Shown one piece after another: positions 36,615 to 45,094 of a stretch of DNA of 64,000 nt (within the stretch, counting starts at the first letter, position 1; each line of letters starts with the position of its first letter). Origin of the DNA: Anaerolineae bacterium (GTDB lineage Bacteria > Chloroflexota > Anaerolineae > Aggregatilineales > Phototrophicaceae); the NCBI GenBank assembly GCA_022820125.1, contig JAJEGA010000086.1, positions 1 to 64,000 on the forward strand, in the 5' to 3' direction. Both the position numbers and the translations under genes were made by a program. The notes beneath the pieces were generated by a model. The model was given only the letters and a program-made list of their open reading frames with translations, did not search any database and was not told the DNA's origin.

Positions 36615-37237
36615 AGCCTTGCCACCTGAAAGCGCCGTTCAGCCAGTTCACGGCTGATGATGGCGCTTGTCGACTCGATCGCCCGCGCCAAATCATCATT
36701 AACCACGGTATAGTCGCAGCGCGCTCGGTAGGGCAGTTCAAGCGTCCGCGCGCGTTCGAGCCGCCGCTCAATGTCCGTCGCCTCATCGGCTCGGCCGCGC
36801 ATTCGCGCCTCCAGCAGCGCCAATTGCTCGGCGATGTCCCTGCCTGGCGCCGTGACGAAGACTTGAACGACGTTGAGCGGGTAGGCGGCCGCCAGTTCGA
36901 TGGCGCCGAGGACTTCAATATCGGCGATGCGCGCGGCGCCGGCAGCCAGCGCCTCGGCAACCGTTCGGCGCGGTATCCCGTAGAATTTGCCCGGCGTCAC
37001 TTCCTGATGTTCCAGCAGTTCATTGTTGCTAATCATCGTTCTAAACGCTTGCTCGCTGACGAAGAGATGCTCGCGGCCCTGTTTCTCATCGGCGCGCATG
37101 GGACGGGTGGTGGCGGTCGCCAGTTGCTTGATCGCCGGAAACGCGCTGATGATCGCTTTCATGATGGCGTTCTTGCCCGCGCCGCCCGGCCCAATCATGA
37201 CGAATATGACGCCGGAAAGCTTCTCGGTTGCGGTCAC
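36611..37237 (-). CDS. gmk: Guanylate kinase-like protein with a divergent P-loop
   Basis: 208-aa guanylate-kinase fold protein. The P-loop reads GPGGAGKN near residues 16-23. The residue after Lys, normally Ser, Thr or Gly, is Asn. The GMP-binding segment TTRPMRADEKQGREHLFVS keeps both Arg residues but has Leu where Tyr is usual. LLEHQEVTPGKFYGIPRRTV and RIADIEVLGAIEL correspond to the conserved Tyr-Gly-x-Pro and ID-VQGA regions. ERRLERARTL is the lid. The enzyme should convert GMP to GDP. Whether this divergent form is the cell's only Gmk is not known. Confidence 0.75.
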   Translation of the reverse strand: MTATEKLSGVIFVMIGPGGAGKNAIMKAIISAFPAIKQLATATTRPMRADEKQGREHLFVSEQAFRTMISNNELLEHQEVTPGKFYGIPRRTVAEALAAGAARIADIEVLGAIELAAAYPLNVVQVFVTAPGRDIAEQLALLEARMRGRADEATDIERRLERARTLELPYRARCDYTVVNDDLARAIESTSAIISRELAERRFQVARL

Positions 37238-37401
37238 TCTATGTTATCCTCAATGCAGACAATCGCTGGGAACAGTGTATCAAGAGCGGTGGTCAATCTC
37301 CATAGCGATCCGTCACTGCCGGGGCGAAAGACGCGAGCGACTAAGGCGAACGCAGGCCGGCTTATCGGTGGCGATGCGTATCAAGGCGGAAGGAAATCGA
37401 G

Positions 37402-38283
37402 ATGCCAGCCAGAATTATCGATGGTCGATCGGTGGCGCAGCGCATTCAAAGCGAGATCAAAAGCGCGGCGCGGGATTTTACGGCGCAAGCTGGCGCTGCG
37501 CCTGGCTTAGGCGTCGTTTTGGTCGGCGATGACCCGGCCTCGGCCATGTACGTGCGCATGAAGCGGCGCGCTTGCGAACGCGCTGGTTTGCGCTCAGAAG
37601 CGCGGATACTGCCGGCCGCTTCGTCGCAGGCTGAGGTGGAATGCGCCGTTCGCGGCTTCAACGCCGACGCAAACATTCACGGCATCCTGGTGCAGTTGCC
37701 GCTGCCGGATCATATCGATGAAGAGGCGGCGCTCAATGAAATCAGCCTCCCTAAAGATGTCGATGGCATCCATCCGCTGAACATCGGGCGTCTGGGCATG
37801 CGCGGGCGCGAGCCGACCTTCACGCCAGCGACGCCGACCGGCGTCATGCTGTTGATCGAAGAAACAGGCGAAACCATCGAGGGAAAACGCGCGGTCGTCA
37901 TCGGCCGCAGCAATATCGTCGGCCTGCCGGTGGCGCTGATGCTCGCCAATGCCAACGCGACCGTGACCATTTGTCACAGCCGCACGCGCGACCTTCCGGG
38001 CGCGGTCAAAGGCGCCGATATCGTGGTGGCTGCCGTGGGGCGGGCGGAATATGTCAAAGGCGATTGGCTCAAAGCGGGCGCCATCGTCATTGATGTGGGA
38101 TCGAACTCGCTGCCCGATCCCGATAGCGAAAAGGGTTATCGCTATGTTGGCGATATCGAATTTGAATCGGCGCGGGCGGTGGCCGGCTATATCACCAAAG
38201 TGCCGGGCGGCGTCGGACCGATGACCATCACCATGCTGCTGTCGAATACGCTGAAGGCGGCGCGCCGCAGCCTTAACGAATGA
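37402..38283 (+). CDS. folD: Bifunctional methylene-THF dehydrogenase/methenyl-THF cyclohydrolase
   Basis: 293-aa FolD. It has ARIIDGRSVAQRIQ, the catalytic Tyr and Lys region YVRMKRRACERAG, HGILVQLPLPDHIDE, DVDGIHPLNIGRL, and the NADP-binding GRSNIVGLPVALML followed by ATVTICHSRTRDL. PGGVGPMTITMLLSNT closes the protein. It interconverts 5,10-methylene- and 10-formyl-THF and so supplies or drains one-carbon units linked to purine metabolism. GGCGGAAGG precedes the start. The 165-bp upstream region was inspected for a folate or ZTP riboswitch and none was convincing. Confidence 0.93.
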   Translation: MPARIIDGRSVAQRIQSEIKSAARDFTAQAGAAPGLGVVLVGDDPASAMYVRMKRRACERAGLRSEARILPAASSQAEVECAVRGFNADANIHGILVQLPLPDHIDEEAALNEISLPKDVDGIHPLNIGRLGMRGREPTFTPATPTGVMLLIEETGETIEGKRAVVIGRSNIVGLPVALMLANANATVTICHSRTRDLPGAVKGADIVVAAVGRAEYVKGDWLKAGAIVIDVGSNSLPDPDSEKGYRYVGDIEFESARAVAGYITKVPGGVGPMTITMLLSNTLKAARRSLNE

Positions 38284-38320
38284 CCGGGCCGCTGGCGAGC
38301 CGCGCGCGATCAGCCAAATC

Positions 38321-38349
38321 TTGTGATGAAATCACTGGCGTTATATAGT
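38321..38349 (+). promoter_or_regulatory. Probable promoter of the deaminase genes
   Basis: TTGTGA (38321-38326), 17-bp spacer, TATAGT (38344-38349), about 30 nt before the ATG at 38379. It would drive the two deaminase genes separately from folD. Confidence 0.55.
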
Positions 38350-38378
38350 AGGCGCATTGGGCGGATTGTGGTGGGTTG

Positions 38379-39737
38379 ATGTCAACGCTTCTTTTGAAGA
38401 ACATTCGCTGTCTGGCGACCTTTGATGATGAGCAGCGCGAGCTGGAAGGGGCCTGGCTGCTGATTCGCGATCGCGTCATTGACAGCATCGGCGCCGCCGA
38501 CGATATTCCGCCGGCTTATGCTGACCGCGTCATTGATCTGTCCAATCACATCGCTCTGCCAGGTCTCGTCAATACCCATCATCACATGTTTCAAAGCTTG
38601 ACTCGCGTCGTGGCGCAAGAGAGCGAATTATTCGACTGGCTGAATACGCTCTATCCGATCTGGTCCGGTCTCCGCGGCGAAGATCTATATATCGCCGCCA
38701 AGCTGGCGATGGCTGAACTTTTGCTTTCCGGCTGCACCACCGCCAGCGATCACCATTATATCTTCCCCAACGATGTGCGGCTGGAAGACGAAATCCGCGC
38801 CGCAGCAGAGATGGGCATTCGATTTCATGCGGCGCGCGGTTCGATGAGCCTGGGCGAAAGCGCCGGCGGAACGCCTCCCGATCGTCTGGTGGAGCGCGAG
38901 CCCGATATCATGCGCGACACCCAGCGCCTGATTGAAACCTGGCACGATCCGGCGCCTCACGCCATGCTGCGGATTGTCGTGGCGCCCTGTTCGCCTTTCA
39001 GCGTGACTGTTGACCTGATGCGCGACGCGGCTGCGCTGGCGCGCGATATGGGCGTCCAACTCCATACGCACCTGGCGGAAAACGATAAGGACGTCACATA
39101 CAGCCTTGAGCGCTTCGGCTTGAGGCCCGGGCAATACGTCGAAGATGTCGGCTGGCTGGGCGATGATGTCTGGCACGCGCATTGCGTCAAGCTGAATGAT
39201 GAAGAAGTCCAGCTATTCGGGCGCACGGGCACGGGCGTCTGTCACTGTCCGTCTTCCAATATGCGCCTGGCGTCGGGCATCGCGCCGATTCGCCAATTGC
39301 TTGATAAGCGCGTCAAGGTCGGCTTGGGCGTCGATGGCTCAGCCTCCAACGATAGCGGGCATCTGCTCGGCGAAGCGCGGCAGGCGCTGCTGTTGAGCCG
39401 AGCGCCGGGTGACCCAAGCGCCTTGAGCGCGCGCGAGGCGCTTCGTATGGCGACCCGTGGCGGCGCCGCCGTCCTTGGGCGTGACGATATCGGGCAAATC
39501 GCCCCCGGCAAGTCGGCTGATATTGTCGCCTTTCGATTGGATGGCGTCGGCATGGCCGGCGCCCAGCACGACCCGGTCGCGGGGCTGGTTTTCTGCCAGC
39601 CGCCGGCGGTCGATCTTTCGATAATCAACGGCGCGATCGTGATCGAAGACGGCAAACTGCTCAGCGCCGATTTGCCCGCTTTAGTCGAAAAACACAATCA
39701 ATTGTCGGCGCAGTTGATTCGCGGCGAGCGTCGATGA
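38379..39737 (+). CDS. Amidohydrolase: 8-oxoguanine/guanine-type deaminase
   Basis: 452-aa metal-dependent hydrolase with the AHS fold. VNTHHHMFQSLTR (metal His pair plus the extra His seen in 8-oxoguanine and triazine deaminases) is near residues 62-74. Also visible are HTHLAEN near 225, HAHCVKL near 268 and the metal Asp in GLGVDGSASND near 321. It most resembles 8-oxoguanine deaminase/hydroxyatrazine hydrolase-like enzymes, which act on oxidised or amino-purines. It is 18 bp from adenine deaminase, and both belong to the purine breakdown array. The substrate is most likely 8-oxoguanine or guanine, but pterins cannot be excluded. Confidence 0.82.
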   Translation: MSTLLLKNIRCLATFDDEQRELEGAWLLIRDRVIDSIGAADDIPPAYADRVIDLSNHIALPGLVNTHHHMFQSLTRVVAQESELFDWLNTLYPIWSGLRGEDLYIAAKLAMAELLLSGCTTASDHHYIFPNDVRLEDEIRAAAEMGIRFHAARGSMSLGESAGGTPPDRLVEREPDIMRDTQRLIETWHDPAPHAMLRIVVAPCSPFSVTVDLMRDAAALARDMGVQLHTHLAENDKDVTYSLERFGLRPGQYVEDVGWLGDDVWHAHCVKLNDEEVQLFGRTGTGVCHCPSSNMRLASGIAPIRQLLDKRVKVGLGVDGSASNDSGHLLGEARQALLLSRAPGDPSALSAREALRMATRGGAAVLGRDDIGQIAPGKSADIVAFRLDGVGMAGAQHDPVAGLVFCQPPAVDLSIINGAIVIEDGKLLSADLPALVEKHNQLSAQLIRGERR

Positions 39738-39755
39738 GGCGCGGGAGGCGAAGCG

Positions 39756-41462
39756 ATGTCGATTGTTGACCGACTGGCGGCGGCGCGTGGCGATGTGGCG
39801 GCTGATCTCGTCTTGCGAAACGGTCAACTGGTCAACGTGATCAGCGGCGAAGTTTATCGCGCCGACATCGTGATTCACGACCGGCACGTCGTCGCTTTGG
39901 GCGCCGGTTATGCGGCCCGGCGCGAAGTTGAACTGGGGGGCATGTACGTCGCGCCCGGTCTCATTGACGCCCATGTGCATATCGAGAGCAGCCTGGTGAC
40001 GCCGCCGGAGTTTGCGCGGGCGGTGCTGCCCCATGGCGTCACCACTGTCGTCACCGACCCCCACGAGATCGCCAATGTCCTCGGGTTGGAAGGCATGCGT
40101 TACATGCTGGAACGCGCCAAGCGCCTCCCGCTAAATATGTATGTTATGGCTTCCAGCTGCGTCCCCGCGACCGATATGGAGACCTCCGGCGCCCGGCTGG
40201 AAGCGGAAGATCTGGCGCAGTTGCTTGATCACCCCTGGGTGCTGGGCTTGGCGGAACTGATGAATTATCCCGCTGTCGCGCAAGGCGATGAAAGCATGCT
40301 GGACAAGATCGCCCGGTTCAAACATCGCGCTCTTGACGGGCACGCGCCCGATATGAGCGGGGAGATGCTCAACGCTTATGTAGCGGCCGGCGTCCAAAGC
40401 GAGCACGAATGCACAACGGTGGCCGAGGCCCGTGAGAAGCTGCGCCTGGGGCTGACGATATTCATCCGCGAAGGCACGACCACGCGCAATCTAAAACCGC
40501 TGCTGCCTTTGATCACAGCAGAGAATCACGCGGCAATTTGCTTCTGCACCGATGACCGAATACCGGCTGATCTCATTGATGAAGGTTCGATTGATCACAT
40601 GCTGCGCGTCGCCATCGCCGAGGGCGTTGATCCGCTGTTGGCGATTCGCATGGGCAGCTATAACACGGCTCGTCACTTCGGCTTGAAGAAACACGGGGCG
40701 GTGGCGCCGGGCAGATACGCCGATGTATTGATCCTGCCTGATCTGAACGATTTTCGCCCGCAGCAGGTTTATCGCGGGGGGAAGCTGGTCGCGCAGGATG
40801 GCGCGATGATTGAGGCGCGGCGCAAGCCCCGCCATATTGACCTGCGAAGCACAGTCAACATTCGATCCGGCGCGTTGGACTTCTCGATTGAGGCGAAGGG
40901 CGAGCGCATTCGGGTGATCGGCGCCATCGTCGATCAGGTGGCGACTGCGCATCTGGTCGAGCGGGCGAAGATCGTCGATGGCTTCGCCGTCAGTGATATC
41001 GAGCGCGATATTCTCAAGTTCGCGATGGTGGAACGTCATCGTGCGAGCGGGAACATCGGCTTGGGTTTCATCAAAGGTTTTGGCTTGCGGCGCGGCGCCA
41101 TCGCTGGCACAGTGGCGCATGATCACCACAATCTGGCGGTCATCGGCGTCGATGATGAAAGTATGAAACTGGCGGTGGCGGCGATCCTTGAGATGGGCGG
41201 CGGGCTTGCCATCGTCGACGGCGAGGGCCTATTGGCGCGGCTGCCCTTGCCCGTCGCCGGCTTGCTTAGTGAAGAGCCGATCGAAGCGGTGCGTCGTCAA
41301 TACGATGCGTTGATCGCGGCGGCGCGCCAGCTGGGCAACCGGATGAGCGATCCCTTCATGGCGATGAGCTTTATGGGGCTGGAAGTGATTCCCAAATTGA
41401 AGCTGACCGACCTCGGATTGGTGGATGTCGAACAATTCGAACTGGTTGAACTATTTGTCTGA
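39756..41462 (+). CDS. ade: Adenine deaminase
   Basis: 568-aa Ade-type (not Add-type) adenine deaminase. VAPGLIDAHVHIESSLVTPPEFARAV is the metal-binding start of the barrel (about residues 66-90). TVVTDPHEIANVLG, SSCVPATDMETSGA, GLAELMNYP and the C-terminal DHHNLAVIG and LGNRMSDPFMAMSFM blocks match the family. It hydrolyses adenine to hypoxanthine and ammonia using an Fe or Mn centre. With the xanthine-dehydrogenase-type genes downstream this gives a route from adenine to xanthine. Length is normal. Confidence 0.93.
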   Translation: MSIVDRLAAARGDVAADLVLRNGQLVNVISGEVYRADIVIHDRHVVALGAGYAARREVELGGMYVAPGLIDAHVHIESSLVTPPEFARAVLPHGVTTVVTDPHEIANVLGLEGMRYMLERAKRLPLNMYVMASSCVPATDMETSGARLEAEDLAQLLDHPWVLGLAELMNYPAVAQGDESMLDKIARFKHRALDGHAPDMSGEMLNAYVAAGVQSEHECTTVAEAREKLRLGLTIFIREGTTTRNLKPLLPLITAENHAAICFCTDDRIPADLIDEGSIDHMLRVAIAEGVDPLLAIRMGSYNTARHFGLKKHGAVAPGRYADVLILPDLNDFRPQQVYRGGKLVAQDGAMIEARRKPRHIDLRSTVNIRSGALDFSIEAKGERIRVIGAIVDQVATAHLVERAKIVDGFAVSDIERDILKFAMVERHRASGNIGLGFIKGFGLRRGAIAGTVAHDHHNLAVIGVDDESMKLAVAAILEMGGGLAIVDGEGLLARLPLPVAGLLSEEPIEAVRRQYDALIAAARQLGNRMSDPFMAMSFMGLEVIPKLKLTDLGLVDVEQFELVELFV

Positions 41463-41471
41463 AAAGCTGTC

Positions 41472-41477
41472 TATAAT
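41472..41477 (+). promoter_or_regulatory. Possible -10 box before ygeY
   Basis: TATAAT lies within TGTCTATAATTTTGTCATT, very like TGTCTACAATTTTGCCATT at the GH117-1 promoter (200-218). No good -35 at 16-18 bp. It sits 61 bp before the start of the M20 hydrolase gene, in the short gap after ade. Confidence 0.35.
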
Positions 41478-41537
41478 TTTGTCATTTTATGCTAAAGTGT
41501 TTAGGCTCAGCAAACGCAATGAATATCAGGTAAAGCC

Positions 41538-42752
41538 ATGGTAGACCACATAAAACTGCAGGAATTGCGGCATCGCGTGGAAGAACAGCGCGAGCCGATC
41601 ATCACCTTCTTGCGCGAGATCTGCGCCATTCCGAGCATGGAAAATCAGATACGCGCTTGTGGCGAACGCATCGCCGAAGAGATGAAGCGCCTCGGCTATG
41701 ACGATATATTCTGGGACAAGATGGGCAATATCGTCGGCGTGATTGGGGCTGGCGACCGGATTCTGCTATACGACAGCCACATCGACACGGTTGGCATCGG
41801 CGACCCCGATGAGTGGGAATGGGATCCCTTCGAAGGCAAAATCGAAAACGGCATCCTGTATGCGCGCGGCGCCTGTGACGAAAAGGGCAGCACGCCTGGT
41901 ATGGTCTATGGCTTGGCGCTGGCGCGCGATCTGGGTTTGCTCGATGGCTACACCGCTTATTATTTCGGCAACATGGAAGAATGGAACGACGGGCAGGCGC
42001 CCCAGGCCTTTGTGCAGACCGAAGGCGTCACGCCGGACTTTGTTGTCATCGGCGAGCCCACCAAAATGCAAATCTACCGCGGGCACAAGGGGCGGGTAGA
42101 ATTCAAGATCGTCGCCAAGGGCAAAAGCGCCCACGCCGCCAGCAATTATCTTGGCGACAACGCCATTTACAAACTGCTGCCGATCATCGAGCGCATCAGC
42201 CATATCGAGCCGGAACTGGGCGATCACGACTTCCTCGGTCAAGGTCGGATCACCGTCACCGATATGGAGGTCAAGACGCCCAGCATCAACGCCGTGCCCG
42301 ATGAGGCGACCATCTATGTCGACCGCCGCATCACTTTCGGCGAAGCGCCAGACGTGGAACTGAAGCGCCTGCAAGCGATCATCGGCGAACGCGACGATGT
42401 CCATGCCGAGATCCTCGTCTATGACGAGCCGAGTTATACCGGCTTCGTCTTTCCGCTGGACAAGATTTATCCCGCTTGGGCTTATGAAGAGGATGAACCG
42501 ATTGTAAGGGCGGGTTTGTCTGCGGCTGAGGTGCTTTACGGCCACGCTGACAGCGGCAAGTGGGACTTCTCCACCAATGGCATCTATTGGGCGGGCAAAG
42601 CCGGCATACCCAGCATCGGCTTCGCGCCGGGAAACGAAATCCACGCGCATACTGTGCTGGACCAGGTGCCGCTGGAAGATGTCGTTCGCTCGACAGAATG
42701 GTACGCGCTCTTCCCGGCGATACTCCAGCAGACGGTGAATGGCGCAGGTTAA
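41538..42752 (+). CDS. ygeY: M20 peptidase family hydrolase, YgeY type
   Basis: 404-aa di-zinc hydrolase of the M20/DapE-ArgE family. LLYDSHIDTVGIGD near residues 73-86 and ARGACDEKGSTPGMVYG near 109-125 supply metal ligands. NMEEWNDGQAP near 145 has the catalytic Glu. GRVEFKIVAKGKSAHAASNYLG begins the lid domain. It matches the YgeY/selenium-metabolism hydrolase group found in anaerobic purine and urate degradation clusters with ygeW, ygeX and ssnA. Its probable job is to hydrolyse a ureido or carbamoyl intermediate after ring opening. Neighbours on both sides support this role. Confidence 0.82.
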   Translation: MVDHIKLQELRHRVEEQREPIITFLREICAIPSMENQIRACGERIAEEMKRLGYDDIFWDKMGNIVGVIGAGDRILLYDSHIDTVGIGDPDEWEWDPFEGKIENGILYARGACDEKGSTPGMVYGLALARDLGLLDGYTAYYFGNMEEWNDGQAPQAFVQTEGVTPDFVVIGEPTKMQIYRGHKGRVEFKIVAKGKSAHAASNYLGDNAIYKLLPIIERISHIEPELGDHDFLGQGRITVTDMEVKTPSINAVPDEATIYVDRRITFGEAPDVELKRLQAIIGERDDVHAEILVYDEPSYTGFVFPLDKIYPAWAYEEDEPIVRAGLSAAEVLYGHADSGKWDFSTNGIYWAGKAGIPSIGFAPGNEIHAHTVLDQVPLEDVVRSTEWYALFPAILQQTVNGAG

Positions 42753-42760
42753 GACAGAAG

Positions 42761-43000
42761 GACCTGTAGGGGCGAGGCTTGTCTCGCCCGCAATCAGGAA
42801 AAACTGTATGGGCGAGACTTGTCACGCCCGCAGTCAAGAAAAACTGTAGGGGCGAGGCTTGTCTCGTCCGCAATCAAGAAAATCTGTAGGAGTGAGACTT
42901 GTCACGCCCGCAGCCAAGAAAAACTGTAGGGGCGAAGCTTGTCTCGCCCGCAATCAAGAAAACCTGTAGGGGCTAGCCAGTGGCTCGCCCGCAGACCTAA
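42761..43000. repeat. Six tandem 40-bp palindromic repeats
   Basis: TGTAGGGG-type starts occur at exactly 40-bp steps: 42765, 42805, 42845, 42885, 42925 and 42965. Each unit has a GGGCGAG/CTCGCCC-type hairpin followed by a conserved linker (GCAATCAAGAAAAAC). Units alternate between CGAGGCTTGTCTCGCC and CGAGACTTGTCACGCC versions. They belong to the TGTAGGGGCGA family of 19-87. There are no unique spacers, so this is not CRISPR. The array fills almost the whole gap between ygeY and ygeW. Confidence 0.85.
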
Positions 43001-43036
43001 ACGAGAAGTGCTTTGTAAGAAATCAGGGAGCGAGCA

Positions 43037-44017
43037 ATGCAAACGGACCTGCGAGGCCGAGACCTCATCAGCACACAAGATTGGTCGAAAGAAGAGATTG
43101 AGACGCTGCTGGATGTCGCCTGGGATCTGAAGCGGAAGCGCGCTTTGGGCGAGCCCCACGCGCTGCTGCGAGACAAGGTGCTGGCGCTGCTCTTTTTCTT
43201 CACCAGCACGCGCACGCGCATCAGCTTTGAAGCAGGCATGGCGCAGCTGGGCGGGCATGCCCAGTTCATCGACAGCACAACAACGCAGATCAGCCACGGC
43301 GATACCGCCAAAGAAATCGGCGAAATCGTCGGTCGCTACACCGATGGCATCGCCATACGTCAATGCGACTGGGGCATCGGCAACGCATATATCAATGCGG
43401 TGGCCGCAGCCAGCCGCGCGCCGGTGCTGAATATGCAATGCGAGGTTTATCACCCCTTTCAGATTCTGGCTGATCTGATGACCATCCAGGAAAAGTTCGG
43501 GCGCGATCTGCGCGGGAAGACGATCAATATCAGTTGGGCTTACGCCTCCAGTTATCAGAAGCCGATATCGGTGCCGCAGAGCCTGGTCTTGCTGATGTCG
43601 CGCTTCGGCATGAATGTTCGCTTGACGCGGCCGCCGGAATACAAGCTGATGCCCGACATCGTTGAGCAGGCGAAAGCAAACACGGCGCGGCACGGCGGCA
43701 GTTTTGAGATTGTGGACGATTTTGACCAAGGATTCGCCGGCGCTGACATCCTCTATCCCAAGAGTTGGGGCAGTTGGCTCACAACCGAAGACGATGAAGA
43801 ATCGGCGGCAATCGGCGCCAAGTACAGCGGCTGGATCGCCGATGACCGCCGGATGGCGCTCGCCAACGAGGGCGCAATCTATATGCATTGCTTGCCGGCC
43901 GATCGCAATATCGAGGTGACCGACAGCGTCATCGATGGACCGCAAAGCGTCGTCTATGATGAAGCGGAAAACCGCCTGCATGTGCAGAAGGCGGCCATGG
44001 CGCTGACCATGCGCTAG
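43037..44017 (+). CDS. ygeW: Knotted carbamoyltransferase, YgeW-like
   Basis: 326-aa aspartate/ornithine carbamoyltransferase-superfamily protein. The carbamoyl-phosphate site STRTRISFEAGMAQLGG is near residues 57-73, HPFQILADLMT near 144, and MHCLPADRN near 288. The ornithine-specific DxxxSM motif is absent. Instead YPKSWGSWLT and RQCDWGIGN resemble the N-acetylornithine carbamoyltransferase/YgeW branch. In purine-degrading clusters this enzyme is thought to run in reverse, cleaving a ureido compound with phosphate to give carbamoyl phosphate. The carbamate kinase gene follows after 59 bp, fitting ATP recovery. Confidence 0.82.
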   Translation: MQTDLRGRDLISTQDWSKEEIETLLDVAWDLKRKRALGEPHALLRDKVLALLFFFTSTRTRISFEAGMAQLGGHAQFIDSTTTQISHGDTAKEIGEIVGRYTDGIAIRQCDWGIGNAYINAVAAASRAPVLNMQCEVYHPFQILADLMTIQEKFGRDLRGKTINISWAYASSYQKPISVPQSLVLLMSRFGMNVRLTRPPEYKLMPDIVEQAKANTARHGGSFEIVDDFDQGFAGADILYPKSWGSWLTTEDDEESAAIGAKYSGWIADDRRMALANEGAIYMHCLPADRNIEVTDSVIDGPQSVVYDEAENRLHVQKAAMALTMR

Positions 44018-44076
44018 GCGGCGTGCCGCTTTTGCGCTTTCGTCAAGGCGCGGGCACAGAGTGAGAGCGACTGACG

Positions 44077-45036
44077 ATGATTGACAAATTGGTGGTGGTG
44101 GCGATCGGCGGCAACTCGCTGATACCGGACCCGCTCAACCCGCATATAGACGAGCAGTGGGAAGCGGTGCGCGAGACCTGCCGTCATATCGCCGATATGA
44201 TCGCCGATGGCTGGCAGGTGATCATCACGCATGGCAACGGTCCGCAGGTCGGCTATATCATGCAGCGGTCCGAGATTGCCCGGCGCGAGGCTGGCATCCA
44301 TGATGTGCCGCTCGATCTGGTGGTGGCGGACACCCAGGGCAGCATCGGTTATATGCTGCAGCAGGCCTTGGATAATTCGCTGCGGCGCGTCGGCATGAAC
44401 CACACCGTCGCCACCATCATCACGCAGATGCGGGTGGATCCCGCAGATCCGGCTTTTGACCAGCCCGACAAGCCGGTGGGCGGCTTCATGACGGCGGCAG
44501 AAGCGGAGAAGGCGGTGGCTGAAGGCTGGCAGGTGATCGAGGACGCCGGCCGCGGCTGGCGGCGCGTGGTCGCCTCGCCCAAGCCCTTGGTGGTTAATGA
44601 AATCAACGCGATCCAGGCTTTGGTGCTGGCCGGTTATATCGTCATCGTCTGCGGCGGCGGCGGCGTGCCGGTGGTGCGCAATGAGGTTGGCAGCTTGCGC
44701 GGCATTGATGCCGTGATCGACAAAGACCGCGCGAGCAGCTTGCTGGCGCAAACGCTGCGCGCCGATCTGCTGCTGATTTCAACCGGCGTGGAAAAAGTCT
44801 GCCTCAATTTCAACACCCCGCGCGAACGCAAGCTGGATGAAATCACGCTGGAGCAGGCGCATCGTTATTTGGATCAAGGTCATTTTGCCCGCGGCAGCAT
44901 GTTGCCCAAGATTGAAGCTGCGGTAGATTTTGTGCACAATGGCGGGCCGCGCGCGATCATTACCAACCCGGCCAATATCACGCGCGCGCTGCATCGCGAA
45001 ACCGGCACGCGCATCGTGCCCGGCGGCTCGGGTTGA
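44077..45036 (+). CDS. arcC: Carbamate kinase
   Basis: 319-aa amino-acid-kinase-fold enzyme. VVAIGGNSLIPD at the N-terminus, ITHGNGPQVGYIMQRSE near residues 50-66, CGGGGVPVV near 198, DKDRASSLLAQTL near 222 and GSMLPKIEAAVDFV near 275 are all diagnostic. It makes ATP and ammonium carbamate from carbamoyl phosphate and ADP. It directly follows the YgeW-like gene (like yqeA in the E. coli cluster), so it is the probable energy-yielding step of purine fermentation here. Confidence 0.93.
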   Translation: MIDKLVVVAIGGNSLIPDPLNPHIDEQWEAVRETCRHIADMIADGWQVIITHGNGPQVGYIMQRSEIARREAGIHDVPLDLVVADTQGSIGYMLQQALDNSLRRVGMNHTVATIITQMRVDPADPAFDQPDKPVGGFMTAAEAEKAVAEGWQVIEDAGRGWRRVVASPKPLVVNEINAIQALVLAGYIVIVCGGGGVPVVRNEVGSLRGIDAVIDKDRASSLLAQTLRADLLLISTGVEKVCLNFNTPRERKLDEITLEQAHRYLDQGHFARGSMLPKIEAAVDFVHNGGPRAIITNPANITRALHRETGTRIVPGGSG

Positions 45037-45094
45037 GGGTAAAATAGGCGCTTATGGCGATAGTGGAATTCTTGCTGACGAAGACGAGCGGGCA

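Noticed and set aside
37238..37401. Folate or ZTP riboswitch before folD
   Set aside because: The leader has a GGCGAAAGACGC stem-like piece, but the conserved THF and ZTP consensus blocks are absent and no terminator or sequestering stem is visible.
42761..43000. CRISPR array
   Set aside because: The 40-bp periodic units are conserved throughout, including the linker; there are no unique spacers and no cas genes.
42902..43981. 359-codon minus-strand reading frame across the repeat array and ygeW
   Set aside because: It is antisense to the carbamoyltransferase gene with strong family motifs, has no ribosome site, and its start region is palindromic repeat.
43037..44017. Ornithine carbamoyltransferase (argF)
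   Set aside because: The ornithine-binding motif is missing, no arginine genes are near, and carbamate kinase, YgeY and SsnA neighbours favour a YgeW-type catabolic enzyme.
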